Below are positions 1 to 6,195 of a stretch of 10,196 nucleotides of DNA, in pieces. This stretch comes from DASXRA01 sp046734315 (GTDB lineage: Bacteria > Actinomycetota > Actinomycetes > Mycobacteriales > Jatrophihabitantaceae), in the NCBI GenBank assembly GCA_046734315.1, contig JBKPQY010000155.1, forward strand, positions 1-10,196, in the 5' to 3' direction. The stretch's first letter is position 1, and each line of letters opens with the position of its first letter. A program made the translations under genes and the position numbers. The notes beneath the pieces are model-generated. The model did not search any database and was not told where the DNA came from. It saw only the letters and a list, made by a program, of their open reading frames with translations.

Positions 1-282
1 CATGAAGCAGGTGTGCGTGAAGTCGGCGACCTGCTCCTGGACGGCCGCCGCGACACGCGGGGCCGCGTTTCCGACCGACGTCACCGCGATGCCCGAGCCG
101 AAGTCGATCAGCTGGTTGCCGTCGACATCGACCACGATGCCACCGCCGGCACGCGCGACGTACACCGGCAGTGTCGTCCCGACACCCGGCGCGACCGCCG
201 CGTCCTTCCGTTCGGAGAGGGCCACCGACCCCGGCCCGGGAATGCTGGTGCGCAGTAGGCGCTGCTGTGGCACGTCGCTCAT
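1..282 (-). CDS. gabT: 4-aminobutyrate aminotransferase, N-terminal part (cut by window edge)
   Basis: The first 94 codons of a PLP-dependent class-III aminotransferase; the rest lies beyond the left edge. The N-terminus contains IPGPGSVAL, GVGTTLPVYVARAGGGIVVD, DGNQLIDFGSGIAVTSVGN and DFTHTCFM, which I recognise as the conserved start of actinobacterial GabT. The enzyme moves the amino group of GABA to 2-oxoglutarate, giving succinic semialdehyde and glutamate in the cytosol. The PLP lysine and most of the fold are not in the window, so activity cannot be judged. I chose the ATG at 280-282 because GGGAG lies 5 nt upstream of it. An in-frame ATG four codons earlier (292-294) has no comparable site. 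It is the last - strand gene here, after the biotin-acceptor gene, and the aldehyde dehydrogenase at 1318-2754 would supply its substrate. A related ornithine or other omega-aminotransferase is possible but less likely. Confidence 0.88.
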   Translation of the reverse strand, partial: MSDVPQQRLLRTSIPGPGSVALSERKDAAVAPGVGTTLPVYVARAGGGIVVDVDGNQLIDFGSGIAVTSVGNAAPRVAAAVQEQVADFTHTCFM

Positions 283-287
283 GTCCA

Positions 288-292
288 CTCCC
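288..292 (-). promoter_or_regulatory. Ribosome binding site that decides the gabT start
   Basis: GGGAG on the - strand, 5 nt before the ATG at 280-282. It lies just inside the upstream ATG at 292-294, so it supports the downstream ATG as the real gabT start. Confidence 0.6.
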
Positions 293-297
293 ATCTG

Positions 298-350
298 CCC
301 GATTGCGCAAGAATTCCTAGTCTGACGCGAGCGAATCTTGCGCGATCGGG
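298..350 (-). promoter_or_regulatory. Long inverted repeat between the biotin-acceptor gene and gabT (terminator or operator)
   Basis: The arms at 298-312 and 336-350 are 15 nt each and pair fully, with one G-U at 304/344, around a 23-nt loop. The repeat begins directly after the TGA of the biotin-acceptor gene (351-353) and ends 15 nt before the gabT ATG. There is no T-tract, so a Rho-independent terminator is possible but not typical. The left arm contains the perfect 8-bp palindrome TTGCGCAA (303-310) and the right arm has a near copy, TTGCGCGA (339-346), with centres 36 bp apart. That spacing would suit a dimeric DNA-binding regulator controlling gabT. Which role applies cannot be decided from sequence. 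Confidence 0.6.
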
Positions 351-575
351 TCATGTCTGCGTTTCGATCACCGCAATGGTGTCCCCCTCGGTGACCACGT
401 CGCCCGCCGCAACCGCCACTTCGGCGATCACGCCGGACACCTCGGCCAGCACCGGGATCTCCATCTTCATCGACTCCAGGATGACAAGCGTGTCCGTCGG
501 CTCGACCGAATCGCCGGCCACGACCGCCACCTGGGCCACGTTCCCCACCAACTCGGCAGCCACGGTGTACTTCAC
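351..575 (-). CDS. Small biotin/lipoyl-attachment (biotin carboxyl carrier) protein
   Basis: Predicted 74-residue protein that is nothing but a biotinyl domain. Its hallmark is ESMKMEIPV at residues 34-42, where Lys37 is the expected biotinylation site, followed by GVIAEVAVAAGDVVTEGDTIAVIE, the second hammerhead half. Such free-standing carrier domains serve acyl-CoA carboxylases or related biotin enzymes; the partner subunit is not in this window. The GTG start at 573-575 overlaps the bioY stop as GTGA, indicating translational coupling. The frame is open further upstream, but that part overlaps bioY and looks like non-protein low-complexity Arg/Gly sequence. No separate Shine-Dalgarno site is close to the GTG, in keeping with coupling. 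A lipoyl domain is less likely because the lysine is flanked by methionines (MKM), the biotin-domain signature. Confidence 0.88.
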   Translation of the reverse strand: MKYTVAAELVGNVAQVAVVAGDSVEPTDTLVILESMKMEIPVLAEVSGVIAEVAVAAGDVVTEGDTIAVIETQT

Positions 576-1153
576 CGGAACCGTCGCACCAGCCTCCACG
601 CGCCCGGAAGCACGAGCCCCGCTGCCGCCAGCTTGAGCGCGTCCGTGACCAGGAACGGCGTGACGCCGAGATCGACTGCCTTCTGGGCGCCTACGTGCAG
701 ATCGGCTGCCAGCCACGTCGCACCGAACACGTACACGATCGCGCTGCCCAAGGCCATCAGCCCGATCGTGCTGAGCACCTGCCGGTCATTGCCACGCCGG
801 GACAGCTCGCCGACGACACCTGCGGCCACCACGAACCCGATGATGTATCCGAACGACGGTCCCCCCCAGCCGTGCGCGTGGCTGGCGAACCAGGGCACGC
901 CGGCCACGCCGGCCAGCAGATACAGCAGCATCGACATCACGCCGCGTGCTGGGCCGAGCGCCGCGCCCGCCAGCAGGACGGCGAACGTCTGCAGTGTGAA
1001 CGGGACGGGCGTCAGCGGCGTGTGGATCGACACTTGCGCGGCCAGCCCGGTCAGGCAGGCCCCGCCGACGATGAGCGCGCCGTCGCGGGCGATTGCGCCG
1101 GGGACGAGGTCGGCGAGGACGAACCGGTCCGGTGCGGTGGCGGCCGTGGCCAT
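572..1153 (-). CDS. bioY: BioY family biotin transporter (S component)
   Basis: A 193-residue hydrophobic protein with BioY signatures: TPLTPVPFTLQTFAVLLAG (about 45-63), GPSFGYIIGFVVAAGVVGEL (98-117) and GVTPFLVTDALKLAAAG (163-179), consistent with about six membrane helices. BioY is the substrate-binding membrane subunit of ECF-type biotin importers and can also work alone; no ecfA or ecfT gene is in the window. The ATG at 1151-1153 is preceded by GAGAGGAG (1159-1166) at 4 nt, a strong ribosome binding site. The gene overlaps the following biotin-acceptor gene by 4 nt, so uptake of biotin and synthesis of a protein that carries it appear coupled. No BirA- or BioQ-like operator that I could recognise lies upstream. 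The family call is firm; energisation by an ECF module is unknown. Confidence 0.93.
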   Translation of the reverse strand: MATAATAPDRFVLADLVPGAIARDGALIVGGACLTGLAAQVSIHTPLTPVPFTLQTFAVLLAGAALGPARGVMSMLLYLLAGVAGVPWFASHAHGWGGPSFGYIIGFVVAAGVVGELSRRGNDRQVLSTIGLMALGSAIVYVFGATWLAADLHVGAQKAVDLGVTPFLVTDALKLAAAGLVLPGAWRLVRRFR

Positions 1154-1226
1154 AAGTGCTCCTCTCGTGGTGGTGAGCGACAGGCTAGCCGCGTCCGTGC
1201 CCCACAGGCCCCGTGCCGACCGTCCA

Positions 1227-1245
1227 AAGATCAGCGACGGATCTT
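1227..1245. repeat. Short perfect inverted repeat upstream of bioY
   Basis: AAGATC and GATCTT flank a 7-nt centre (1233-1239), in the 164-nt gap between the aldehyde dehydrogenase stop and the bioY start. It could be a weak terminator for the upstream gene (only three Ts follow on the - strand) or an operator for bioY. Nothing else convincing was seen in this gap apart from the bioY ribosome binding site. Confidence 0.35.
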
Positions 1246-1317
1246 GTCCCTGATGCGACGCGCCAGCCGCCGATCCACCCGGAGGCGCGGCGGATTGAGC
1301 CCGTGTGCTGCTGCGGA

Positions 1318-2754
1318 TCAGAAGTCGATGTTGTGCATGACGTGCTTGATGCGGGTGTAGTCCTCCAGCCCGTACACCGACAGGTCCTTGCCGTAGCCGG
1401 AGTGCTTGAATCCGCCGTGCGGCATCTCGGCTACCAACGGTATGTGGCAGTTGACCCAGACGCAGCCGAAGTCCAGCCGTTTCGACATGCGCATCGCCCG
1501 CCCGTGGTCACGCGTCCACACGCTCGAGGCCAGCCCGTAGTCGACGCCGTTGGCCCAGCGCACCGCCTCGTCCTCGTCGGTGAACCGCTGCACCGTGATG
1601 ACCGGACCGAAGATCTCCTGCTGGGACGCCTCGTCGCTCTGCTCGAGCCCCGCGACGACCGTGGGTTGCCAGAAGTAGCCGCGATCGCCGTCACGAGATC
1701 CGCCGGCCAGGATGCTCGCGTGGTCGGGCAGTCGGCCGACGAGGCCGGCGACCCGGTCCAGCTGCGCCGCGTTGTTCAGGGGCCCGTACAGCGCTTCGGT
1801 GTCGGACGGCGGTCCGGTGTGCGTCCCGCGCGCCTGCTCAGCCAGCGCATCGGCGAACTCACCGGCGATCCGCGGCGCGACGAGCACTCGAGTAGCCGCC
1901 GTGCAGTCCTGCCCGGCGTTGAAGTATCCGGCGACTGCGATGTCCTCGGCCGCCTTGCTCAGGTCGGCATCGTCGAAGACGATCACCGGCGCCTTGCCGC
2001 CGAGTTCGAGGTGGACGCGCTTGAGATCGGCCGCCGCCGCCTCGGCGACCTGCATGCCCGCCCGCGGCGATCCGGTGATCGACACCATGGCCGGCGTCTT
2101 GTGCGCGACGATCGCTCGACCGGTGTCCCGGTCTCCGCATATCACGTTCAGCACTCCGGGCGGCAGGAATTCGGCGGCGATCTCGGCCAGCATGACCGTC
2201 GTGACGGGCGTCGTGTCGGACGGCTTGAGGACGACGGTGTTGCCCGCGGCGAGGGCCGGGGCGAGCTTCCAGATCGCCATCATCATCGGGTAGTTCCACG
2301 GGGTGACCTGCCCGACCACACCCACCGGCTCGCGCCGCACGTAGGACGTGAATCCCTTCATGTATTCGCCGGCGCTGCGCCCCTCGAGCAGACGGGCCGC
2401 CCCGGCGAAGAACCGCACCTGGTCGACCATCGGCGGGATCTCCTCGGTGCGGGTGAGCTCGATCGGCTTGCCCGTGTTCTGCGACTCGGCGACCACCAGA
2501 TCGTCGGCGCGCGCCTCGAGGCTGTCGGCGAAACGCTCCAGCGTCCGCTGCCGCTCGCTCGGAGTCGTGTCGCGCCACGTCTCGAACGCAGTAGCCGCTG
2601 CGCCGAACGCACGGTCGACGTCGTCGGCCGACGACACCGGCGCGCTACCGAACACCTCGCCAGTCGACGGATCGATCAGCTCGGCTCGGCGCCCGTCCGC
2701 CGCGTCGACCAACTTGCCGTCGACGAAGTTCTGAACCACTCGCGAAGCCGTCAC
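1318..2754 (-). CDS. Gamma-aminobutyraldehyde dehydrogenase (PatD/YdcW-like)
   Basis: A 478-residue NAD(P)-dependent aldehyde dehydrogenase, matching the family's usual length of about 475. Visible motifs are the substrate-loop TPWNYP with Asn154, the cofactor lysine in VVLKPSD (Lys177), Glu250 in HLELGGKAP, and the catalytic Cys284 in YFNAGQDCTAATRV. The GQDCTA form and the C-terminal stretch WVNCHIPLVAEMPHGG followed by HSGYGKDLS are typical of aminobutyraldehyde dehydrogenases, which oxidise 4-aminobutanal from putrescine to GABA. I chose the GTG at 2752-2754 because AGAGGGGG lies 9 nt upstream and homology begins there; an upstream extension would run into cysH. It starts 26 nt after the cysH stop and is probably co-transcribed with it. 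GabT further along the same strand would take its product. A betaine-aldehyde dehydrogenase is the main alternative. Confidence 0.88.
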   Translation of the reverse strand: MTASRVVQNFVDGKLVDAADGRRAELIDPSTGEVFGSAPVSSADDVDRAFGAAATAFETWRDTTPSERQRTLERFADSLEARADDLVVAESQNTGKPIELTRTEEIPPMVDQVRFFAGAARLLEGRSAGEYMKGFTSYVRREPVGVVGQVTPWNYPMMMAIWKLAPALAAGNTVVLKPSDTTPVTTVMLAEIAAEFLPPGVLNVICGDRDTGRAIVAHKTPAMVSITGSPRAGMQVAEAAAADLKRVHLELGGKAPVIVFDDADLSKAAEDIAVAGYFNAGQDCTAATRVLVAPRIAGEFADALAEQARGTHTGPPSDTEALYGPLNNAAQLDRVAGLVGRLPDHASILAGGSRDGDRGYFWQPTVVAGLEQSDEASQQEIFGPVITVQRFTDEDEAVRWANGVDYGLASSVWTRDHGRAMRMSKRLDFGCVWVNCHIPLVAEMPHGGFKHSGYGKDLSVYGLEDYTRIKHVMHNIDF

Positions 2755-2763
2755 AGTCCGGCA

Positions 2764-2771
2764 CCCCCTCT
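2764..2771 (-). promoter_or_regulatory. Ribosome binding site that decides the aldehyde dehydrogenase start
   Basis: AGAGGGGG on the - strand, 9 nt before the GTG at 2752-2754, inside the 26-nt gap after the cysH stop. It supports the shorter GTG start over in-frame starts lying within cysH. Confidence 0.5.
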
Positions 2772-2780
2772 GCTCGGGAC

Positions 2781-3545
2781 TCAGGCGGACGCTGAGGGAC
2801 CCGGCGTCTCCTCTGACGTCCGGACGAGGCGTCCGGACGAGTCGACGTGCAGCCCGCACTCCGTTTTCCCCTGTCCGGCCCAGCGGCCGCTTCGGGGATC
2901 CTCGCCGGGGCGAACCTTACGGGTACACGGTGCGCAACCGATGGACGGATAGCCCTGCGCCACGAGCGGGTTCACCACCACGTCGTGCTCGGCCAGGTAC
3001 GCGTCGACGTCGTCCTGCGTCCATGTCGCGATCGGGTTCACCTTGACCATGTGCCGGTTCGCGTCCCACTCGACGACGCCGACACTCCGGCGCGATTCCG
3101 CCTCGTCCCGGCGGATGCCCGATGCCCACGCGACGAACGGCGCGAGTGAGCGGCGCAGCGGTTCGACCTTGCGGAGGTTGCAGCATGCGTCAGGATCGCG
3201 GTCATGCAGGCGCGGGCCGAACATTTCGTCCTGCTCCGCGACGGTCTGCTTCGGGAGCACCGAGTGCAGCGTGATCGGATACTTCTCGCTGACACGCTGC
3301 TTTGTAGATAGCGTCTCGGGAAAGTGGTAGCCGGTGTCGAGAAAGATCACATGCACCCCGGGGCGAATCCGGGCGGCGAGGTCGATCACCAGTGCGTCGC
3401 CCATCGACGCACTGATGCAGAACTCGTCACCGAACGTCTCGAGCGCCCAGCCCATGATTTCCTCGGCTGGAGCAGACTCGAACTTCTGTCCGGCGGCGTT
3501 GGCCAGTTCTCGCAGCGCCGACCGCCGGTACTCCGGGGCAGCCAC
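2781..3545 (-). CDS. cysH: Adenylyl-sulfate reductase (APS reductase type CysH)
   Basis: With the GTG start the protein has 254 residues, about the length I recall for the mycobacterial enzyme. It has the PAPS/APS-reductase fold: SASMGDALVIDLAA (45-58), VIFLDTGYHFPET (66-78), GIRRDEAESR (143-152) and VKVNPIATWTQDDV (167-180). Two cysteine pairs are present, Cys121-Cys122 in DACCNLRKVEPL and Cys204/Cys207 in SIGCAPCTRK, which hold a [4Fe-4S] cluster and mark the APS-reducing type. The catalytic Cys230 is in KTECGLH. The reaction is APS plus thioredoxin to sulfite plus AMP. No other cys genes are in the window. The GTG at 3543-3545 was chosen because homology starts there; a TTG 20 codons upstream is the alternative. 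It is divergent from the glycosyltransferase gene and precedes the aldehyde dehydrogenase by 26 nt. The family assignment is firm. Confidence 0.93.
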   Translation of the reverse strand: MAAPEYRRSALRELANAAGQKFESAPAEEIMGWALETFGDEFCISASMGDALVIDLAARIRPGVHVIFLDTGYHFPETLSTKQRVSEKYPITLHSVLPKQTVAEQDEMFGPRLHDRDPDACCNLRKVEPLRRSLAPFVAWASGIRRDEAESRRSVGVVEWDANRHMVKVNPIATWTQDDVDAYLAEHDVVVNPLVAQGYPSIGCAPCTRKVRPGEDPRSGRWAGQGKTECGLHVDSSGRLVRTSEETPGPSASA

Positions 3546-3676
3546 CCGACCAGCATAGGCAACGCCTCGATTAGGGGAAATGCGCCCCGCCCGCGCGCCC
3601 GGCAACGGGCCGGCCCCGCCGACCGGCTAAGCTGCGCGCTTGGCCGACGACCACACGCATTTCCGCGAAGGACAGC
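3546..3676. promoter_or_regulatory. Divergent promoter region between cysH and the glycosyltransferase
   Basis: For cysH, a TATGCT (-10-like, - strand, 3552-3557) sits 6 nt before the GTG, so transcription could begin at the start codon itself and give a leaderless mRNA; no Shine-Dalgarno is seen and the -35 is poor. For the glycosyltransferase, TAAGCT (3628-3633) is a possible -10 without a clear -35, and GAAGGA lies 4 nt before its ATG. A small GC hairpin, GCCCG-GCAA-CGGGC (3597-3610), lies between them. Only the glycosyltransferase ribosome binding site is convincing. Confidence 0.35.
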
Positions 3677-4504
3677 ATGTCGAACAACCGCACCGATGGG
3701 GTCCACATCCGGCGTTCGCTGCACGAGGACGCCGAAGCGCCTCGCATCGTCGACGAGGCGATCGCCCAGTTCCACGCGCGCTACGGCGCGGATTCGCTCA
3801 CCCCGCTGGTCGTGGTCATCGCCGGGCTCAATGAAGAGGAGAGCATCGGCGCGGTCATCGACGAGGTACCGGCGAGCATCGCCGACATGGCGACCCGCGT
3901 CCTCGTCATCGACGACGGAAGCACCGACAAGACGTCGACCGTCTCAGAGGAGCACGGCGCGCTGGTCTGCACGCTGGCCCAGAACTGCGGCCATGGCACC
4001 GCCTTGCGGGCGGGCTACCGGCTGGCCCGCGAGGGCGGCGCGCGGTACGTCGCGACGCTCGACGCCGACGGCCAGTGGGACCCGGCCGATCTGCCCGCCA
4101 TGGTGCAACTCCTCGAAGCGGGAAAGGCCGACTTCGTCGTCGGCTCCCGCCAGCTGGGGCGCACCGAGAACACCGACGCGGTCCGCAACCTGGGTGTCCG
4201 GTTCTTCTCGGCGCTTATCAGTGCGCTCACCCGCACGCGCATCACCGACAGTTCGAGCGGCCTGCGCGCCATGCGGGTCGAGGTGACATCACAGGTGCGC
4301 CAGACGCAGCCGCAGTATCAGACGTCCGAGCTGCTCATCGGCGCAATCGTCCAGGGCTTCCGGGTTGCCGAAGTCCCGACTGTCATGCGGGTACGCAGCG
4401 CCGGCGAGAGCCGGAAGGGCCGCAACGCCTTCTACGGGCTGCGCTACGCGACGGTCATCACCCGTACGTTCCTGCGCGAGTGGCCGGACCGGGTATGGCG
4501 CTGA
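3677..4504 (+). CDS. GT2 family glycosyltransferase (polyprenyl-phosphate sugar synthase-like)
   Basis: A 275-residue GT-A fold enzyme resembling dolichol-phosphate mannose/glucose synthases. Motifs in order: VVVIAGLNEEESIG (45-58), VLVIDDGSTDKT (75-86) for nucleotide-sugar binding, ATLDADGQWDP (126-136) with the metal-binding DAD at 129-131, and DSSSGLRAM (191-199) in the acceptor/catalytic region. Such enzymes usually transfer a sugar from UDP- or GDP-sugar to a polyprenyl phosphate at the inner face of the membrane. It has no C-terminal membrane helices, unlike GtrB proteins, and the first 40 residues are a polar extension. GAAGGA 4 nt upstream supports the ATG at 3677. It converges on the GtrA gene, with only 6 nt between the two stop codons. 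The pairing with GtrA suggests the GtrA/GtrB-type scheme. The sugar and acceptor are unknown. Confidence 0.87.
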   Translation: MSNNRTDGVHIRRSLHEDAEAPRIVDEAIAQFHARYGADSLTPLVVVIAGLNEEESIGAVIDEVPASIADMATRVLVIDDGSTDKTSTVSEEHGALVCTLAQNCGHGTALRAGYRLAREGGARYVATLDADGQWDPADLPAMVQLLEAGKADFVVGSRQLGRTENTDAVRNLGVRFFSALISALTRTRITDSSSGLRAMRVEVTSQVRQTQPQYQTSELLIGAIVQGFRVAEVPTVMRVRSAGESRKGRNAFYGLRYATVITRTFLREWPDRVWR

Positions 4505-4510
4505 TCCCGC

Positions 4511-5014
4511 TCAGGTCGCGACCGTCTGCGGCGCGGCCTCTGCCTGATCGATCCTCTGCGGCGGGGGCTTGAACAGCACCCGGTGGAACACGAGGTACTT
4601 GAAGACCAGGGTGGTGGCATAGGTCAGCATGTAGGCCGCCGCGTTGATGAGCGTGCGGACGCCGCGCGACTCGTGGATGAAGAGCGCGTTCGCGCCGCCG
4701 GTGACAAGTGCTGCCAGCAGCGCGATGCTCAGCGACGTGGCCCAGTAGGGCGCGATCTCGCGCCAGAAACGCGAGCGGTGGTTACGACCGGCGATCCAGA
4801 TCCGGTTCAGCTGATAACCGGGAATGATGCCGGCGATCGACGCGACGATCGCCGCGCTCCGGGCGCCGAGCAGGTGCGTCCCGAACAGCACAATCAGCAC
4901 CACTTCGGAGATTCCGAAGCAGATCGCGGACGTGGCCATGTACCGGGACACCTTCAGCCAGCGCGGCAGGTGCGGCCGGCGTGCGATCAGTAGGTCATGC
5001 GCCGTGTACCCCAT
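4511..5014 (-). CDS. GtrA family membrane protein (putative lipid-linked sugar flippase)
   Basis: Predicted 167-residue protein with four membrane segments at about 25-47, 54-75, 88-112 and 120-146, the usual GtrA layout. The first half carries the family features ATSAICFGISEVVLIVLF (27-44) and SIAGIIPGYQLNRIWIAG (59-76). GtrA proteins are thought to flip polyprenyl-phosphate-linked sugars across the cytoplasmic membrane for cell-surface glycosylation. The ATG at 5012-5014 shares one base with the TAA of the upstream epimerase-like gene (TAATG), so it is likely translated by reinitiation after that gene. Extending the frame upstream would only add sequence inside the epimerase gene. The convergent GT2 gene ends 6 nt away and could supply its lipid-linked substrate. 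Family membership is well supported; the transported sugar is not known. Confidence 0.86.
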   Translation of the reverse strand: MGYTAHDLLIARRPHLPRWLKVSRYMATSAICFGISEVVLIVLFGTHLLGARSAAIVASIAGIIPGYQLNRIWIAGRNHRSRFWREIAPYWATSLSIALLAALVTGGANALFIHESRGVRTLINAAAYMLTYATTLVFKYLVFHRVLFKPPPQRIDQAEAAPQTVAT

Positions 5015-6195
5015 TACGCCTGCCCGAGCGGGCGTTGCCGCCACAGCGACCGGCACGGGATCTTGTCCAGATCGCATCTGCTCGCGTACTTCTGCGCGAT
5101 GTCGCTGACCTCCTGCATGAGCCCGTCGGCGAGCGTGATCGGCTCCAGGCCGAGGTTGATCAATTGCCGGTTCTCGACGTAGAGCTCGTTCTCGGCGGCC
5201 TCGTTGCGCGGGTTGTCGACGTAGTCGATCTTGGCTCCGGTCAGCACCGAAACCAGCTTGGCCAAGTCGTCGACGCGGTGCGTCTCGGTCATCTGGTTCA
5301 GGATGCGGACTCGGTCGCCGGTCTCAGGCGGATCGGAGATCGCCAGCTCGATACAGCGCACGGTGTCCTGGATGTGGATGAAGGCGCGGGTCTGCCCGCC
5401 GGTGCCGTGCACCGTCAGCGGGTGTCCCACGGCAGCCTGCATCAAGAAGCGGTTGAGCACGGTGCCGTAGTCGCCGTCGTAGTCGAACCGGTTGATCAGC
5501 CGCTCGTCCTGGCTGGTCTGCTCGATCTGCGTGCCCCAGACGATTCCCTGGTGCAGGTCGGTAACGCGGAGCAAATCGTTCTTGGCGTAGTACGCGAAGA
5601 GCAGCTGATCCTGCGTCTTGGTGAGGTGGTAGATGCTGCCCGGGTTCGGCGGGTACAGGATTTCCTGCTCGATCTGGCGGCCGTCGTCGGTCTCGACCTT
5701 GACCCGCAGGTATCCCTCCGGGATCTTCATCCCAGCGGTGCCGTACCCGTAGACGCCCATTGTTCCCAGGTGCACGACGTGCACGTCTCGCCCGGACTCG
5801 ACGATGGCGGCGAGCAGGTTGTTCGTCGCGTTCAGGTTGTTGTTGACCGTGTAGCGCTTGTGCCAGGACGACTTCATCGAGTAGGGGGCGGCCCGCTGCT
5901 CGGCGAAATGGACGACGGCGTCCGGCTGCCAGTCGTTGATCAGCGACAGCAGGCGGTGGTAGTGCTCGGCGACATCGAACCTGTGGAAGGCGATCTGCTT
6001 GCCGCTCAGTTCCTCCCACGCCGCGAGGCGAACCCCCATCGAAGAGATGGGCGTCAGCGACGTGACCTCCAACTCGTTGTCGATGTTGCGCCGCGACAGG
6101 TTGTCGACAATGGCGATCTCGTGGCCACGGTCGGACAGGTGCAGCGCGGTTGGCCAACCGCAGAACCCGTCGCCACCGAGAATGAGGATTCGCAC
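5014..6195 (-). CDS. SQD1/SqdB-like NAD-dependent nucleotide-sugar enzyme
   Basis: A 393-residue short-chain dehydrogenase/reductase with strong resemblance to plant SQD1 (UDP-sulfoquinovose synthase). NAD is bound by GGDGFCGWPTALHLS (7-21). Other shared blocks are ELEVTSLTPI (41-50), VVHFAEQRAAPYSM (94-107), HLGTMGVYG (142-150), TDLHQGIVWG (212-221), NRFLMQAAVGHPLTVHGTGG (248-267) and LGLEP (348-352). The catalytic set is Thr145, Tyr189 and Lys193. SQD1 converts UDP-glucose and sulfite to UDP-sulfoquinovose. One difference: the residue after TMG, Glu in plant SQD1 as I recall it, is Val148 here, so another UDP-sugar conversion is possible. The GTG at 6193-6195 starts exactly where the Rossmann fold begins; the frame is open upstream without recognisable protein. 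It is joined to gtrA by TAATG. cysH, a sulfite producer, lies about 1.5 kb away. Confidence 0.8.
   Translation of the reverse strand: MRILILGGDGFCGWPTALHLSDRGHEIAIVDNLSRRNIDNELEVTSLTPISSMGVRLAAWEELSGKQIAFHRFDVAEHYHRLLSLINDWQPDAVVHFAEQRAAPYSMKSSWHKRYTVNNNLNATNNLLAAIVESGRDVHVVHLGTMGVYGYGTAGMKIPEGYLRVKVETDDGRQIEQEILYPPNPGSIYHLTKTQDQLLFAYYAKNDLLRVTDLHQGIVWGTQIEQTSQDERLINRFDYDGDYGTVLNRFLMQAAVGHPLTVHGTGGQTRAFIHIQDTVRCIELAISDPPETGDRVRILNQMTETHRVDDLAKLVSVLTGAKIDYVDNPRNEAAENELYVENRQLINLGLEPITLADGLMQEVSDIAQKYASRCDLDKIPCRSLWRQRPLGQA

Noticed and set aside
576..716. N-terminal extension of the biotin-acceptor protein
   Set aside because: It overlaps the bioY coding sequence and reads as Arg/Gly/Ser low complexity; the GTGA overlap gives a natural start.
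1182..1187. TAGCCT as the bioY -10 element (- strand)
   Set aside because: There is no -35-like sequence at the right distance, so it was not listed as a promoter.
1213..2952. A 579-codon open frame on the + strand
   Set aside because: It lies opposite the aldehyde dehydrogenase and runs into cysH; its sequence is Arg/Asp/His-rich without recognisable domains, a usual shadow in high-GC DNA.
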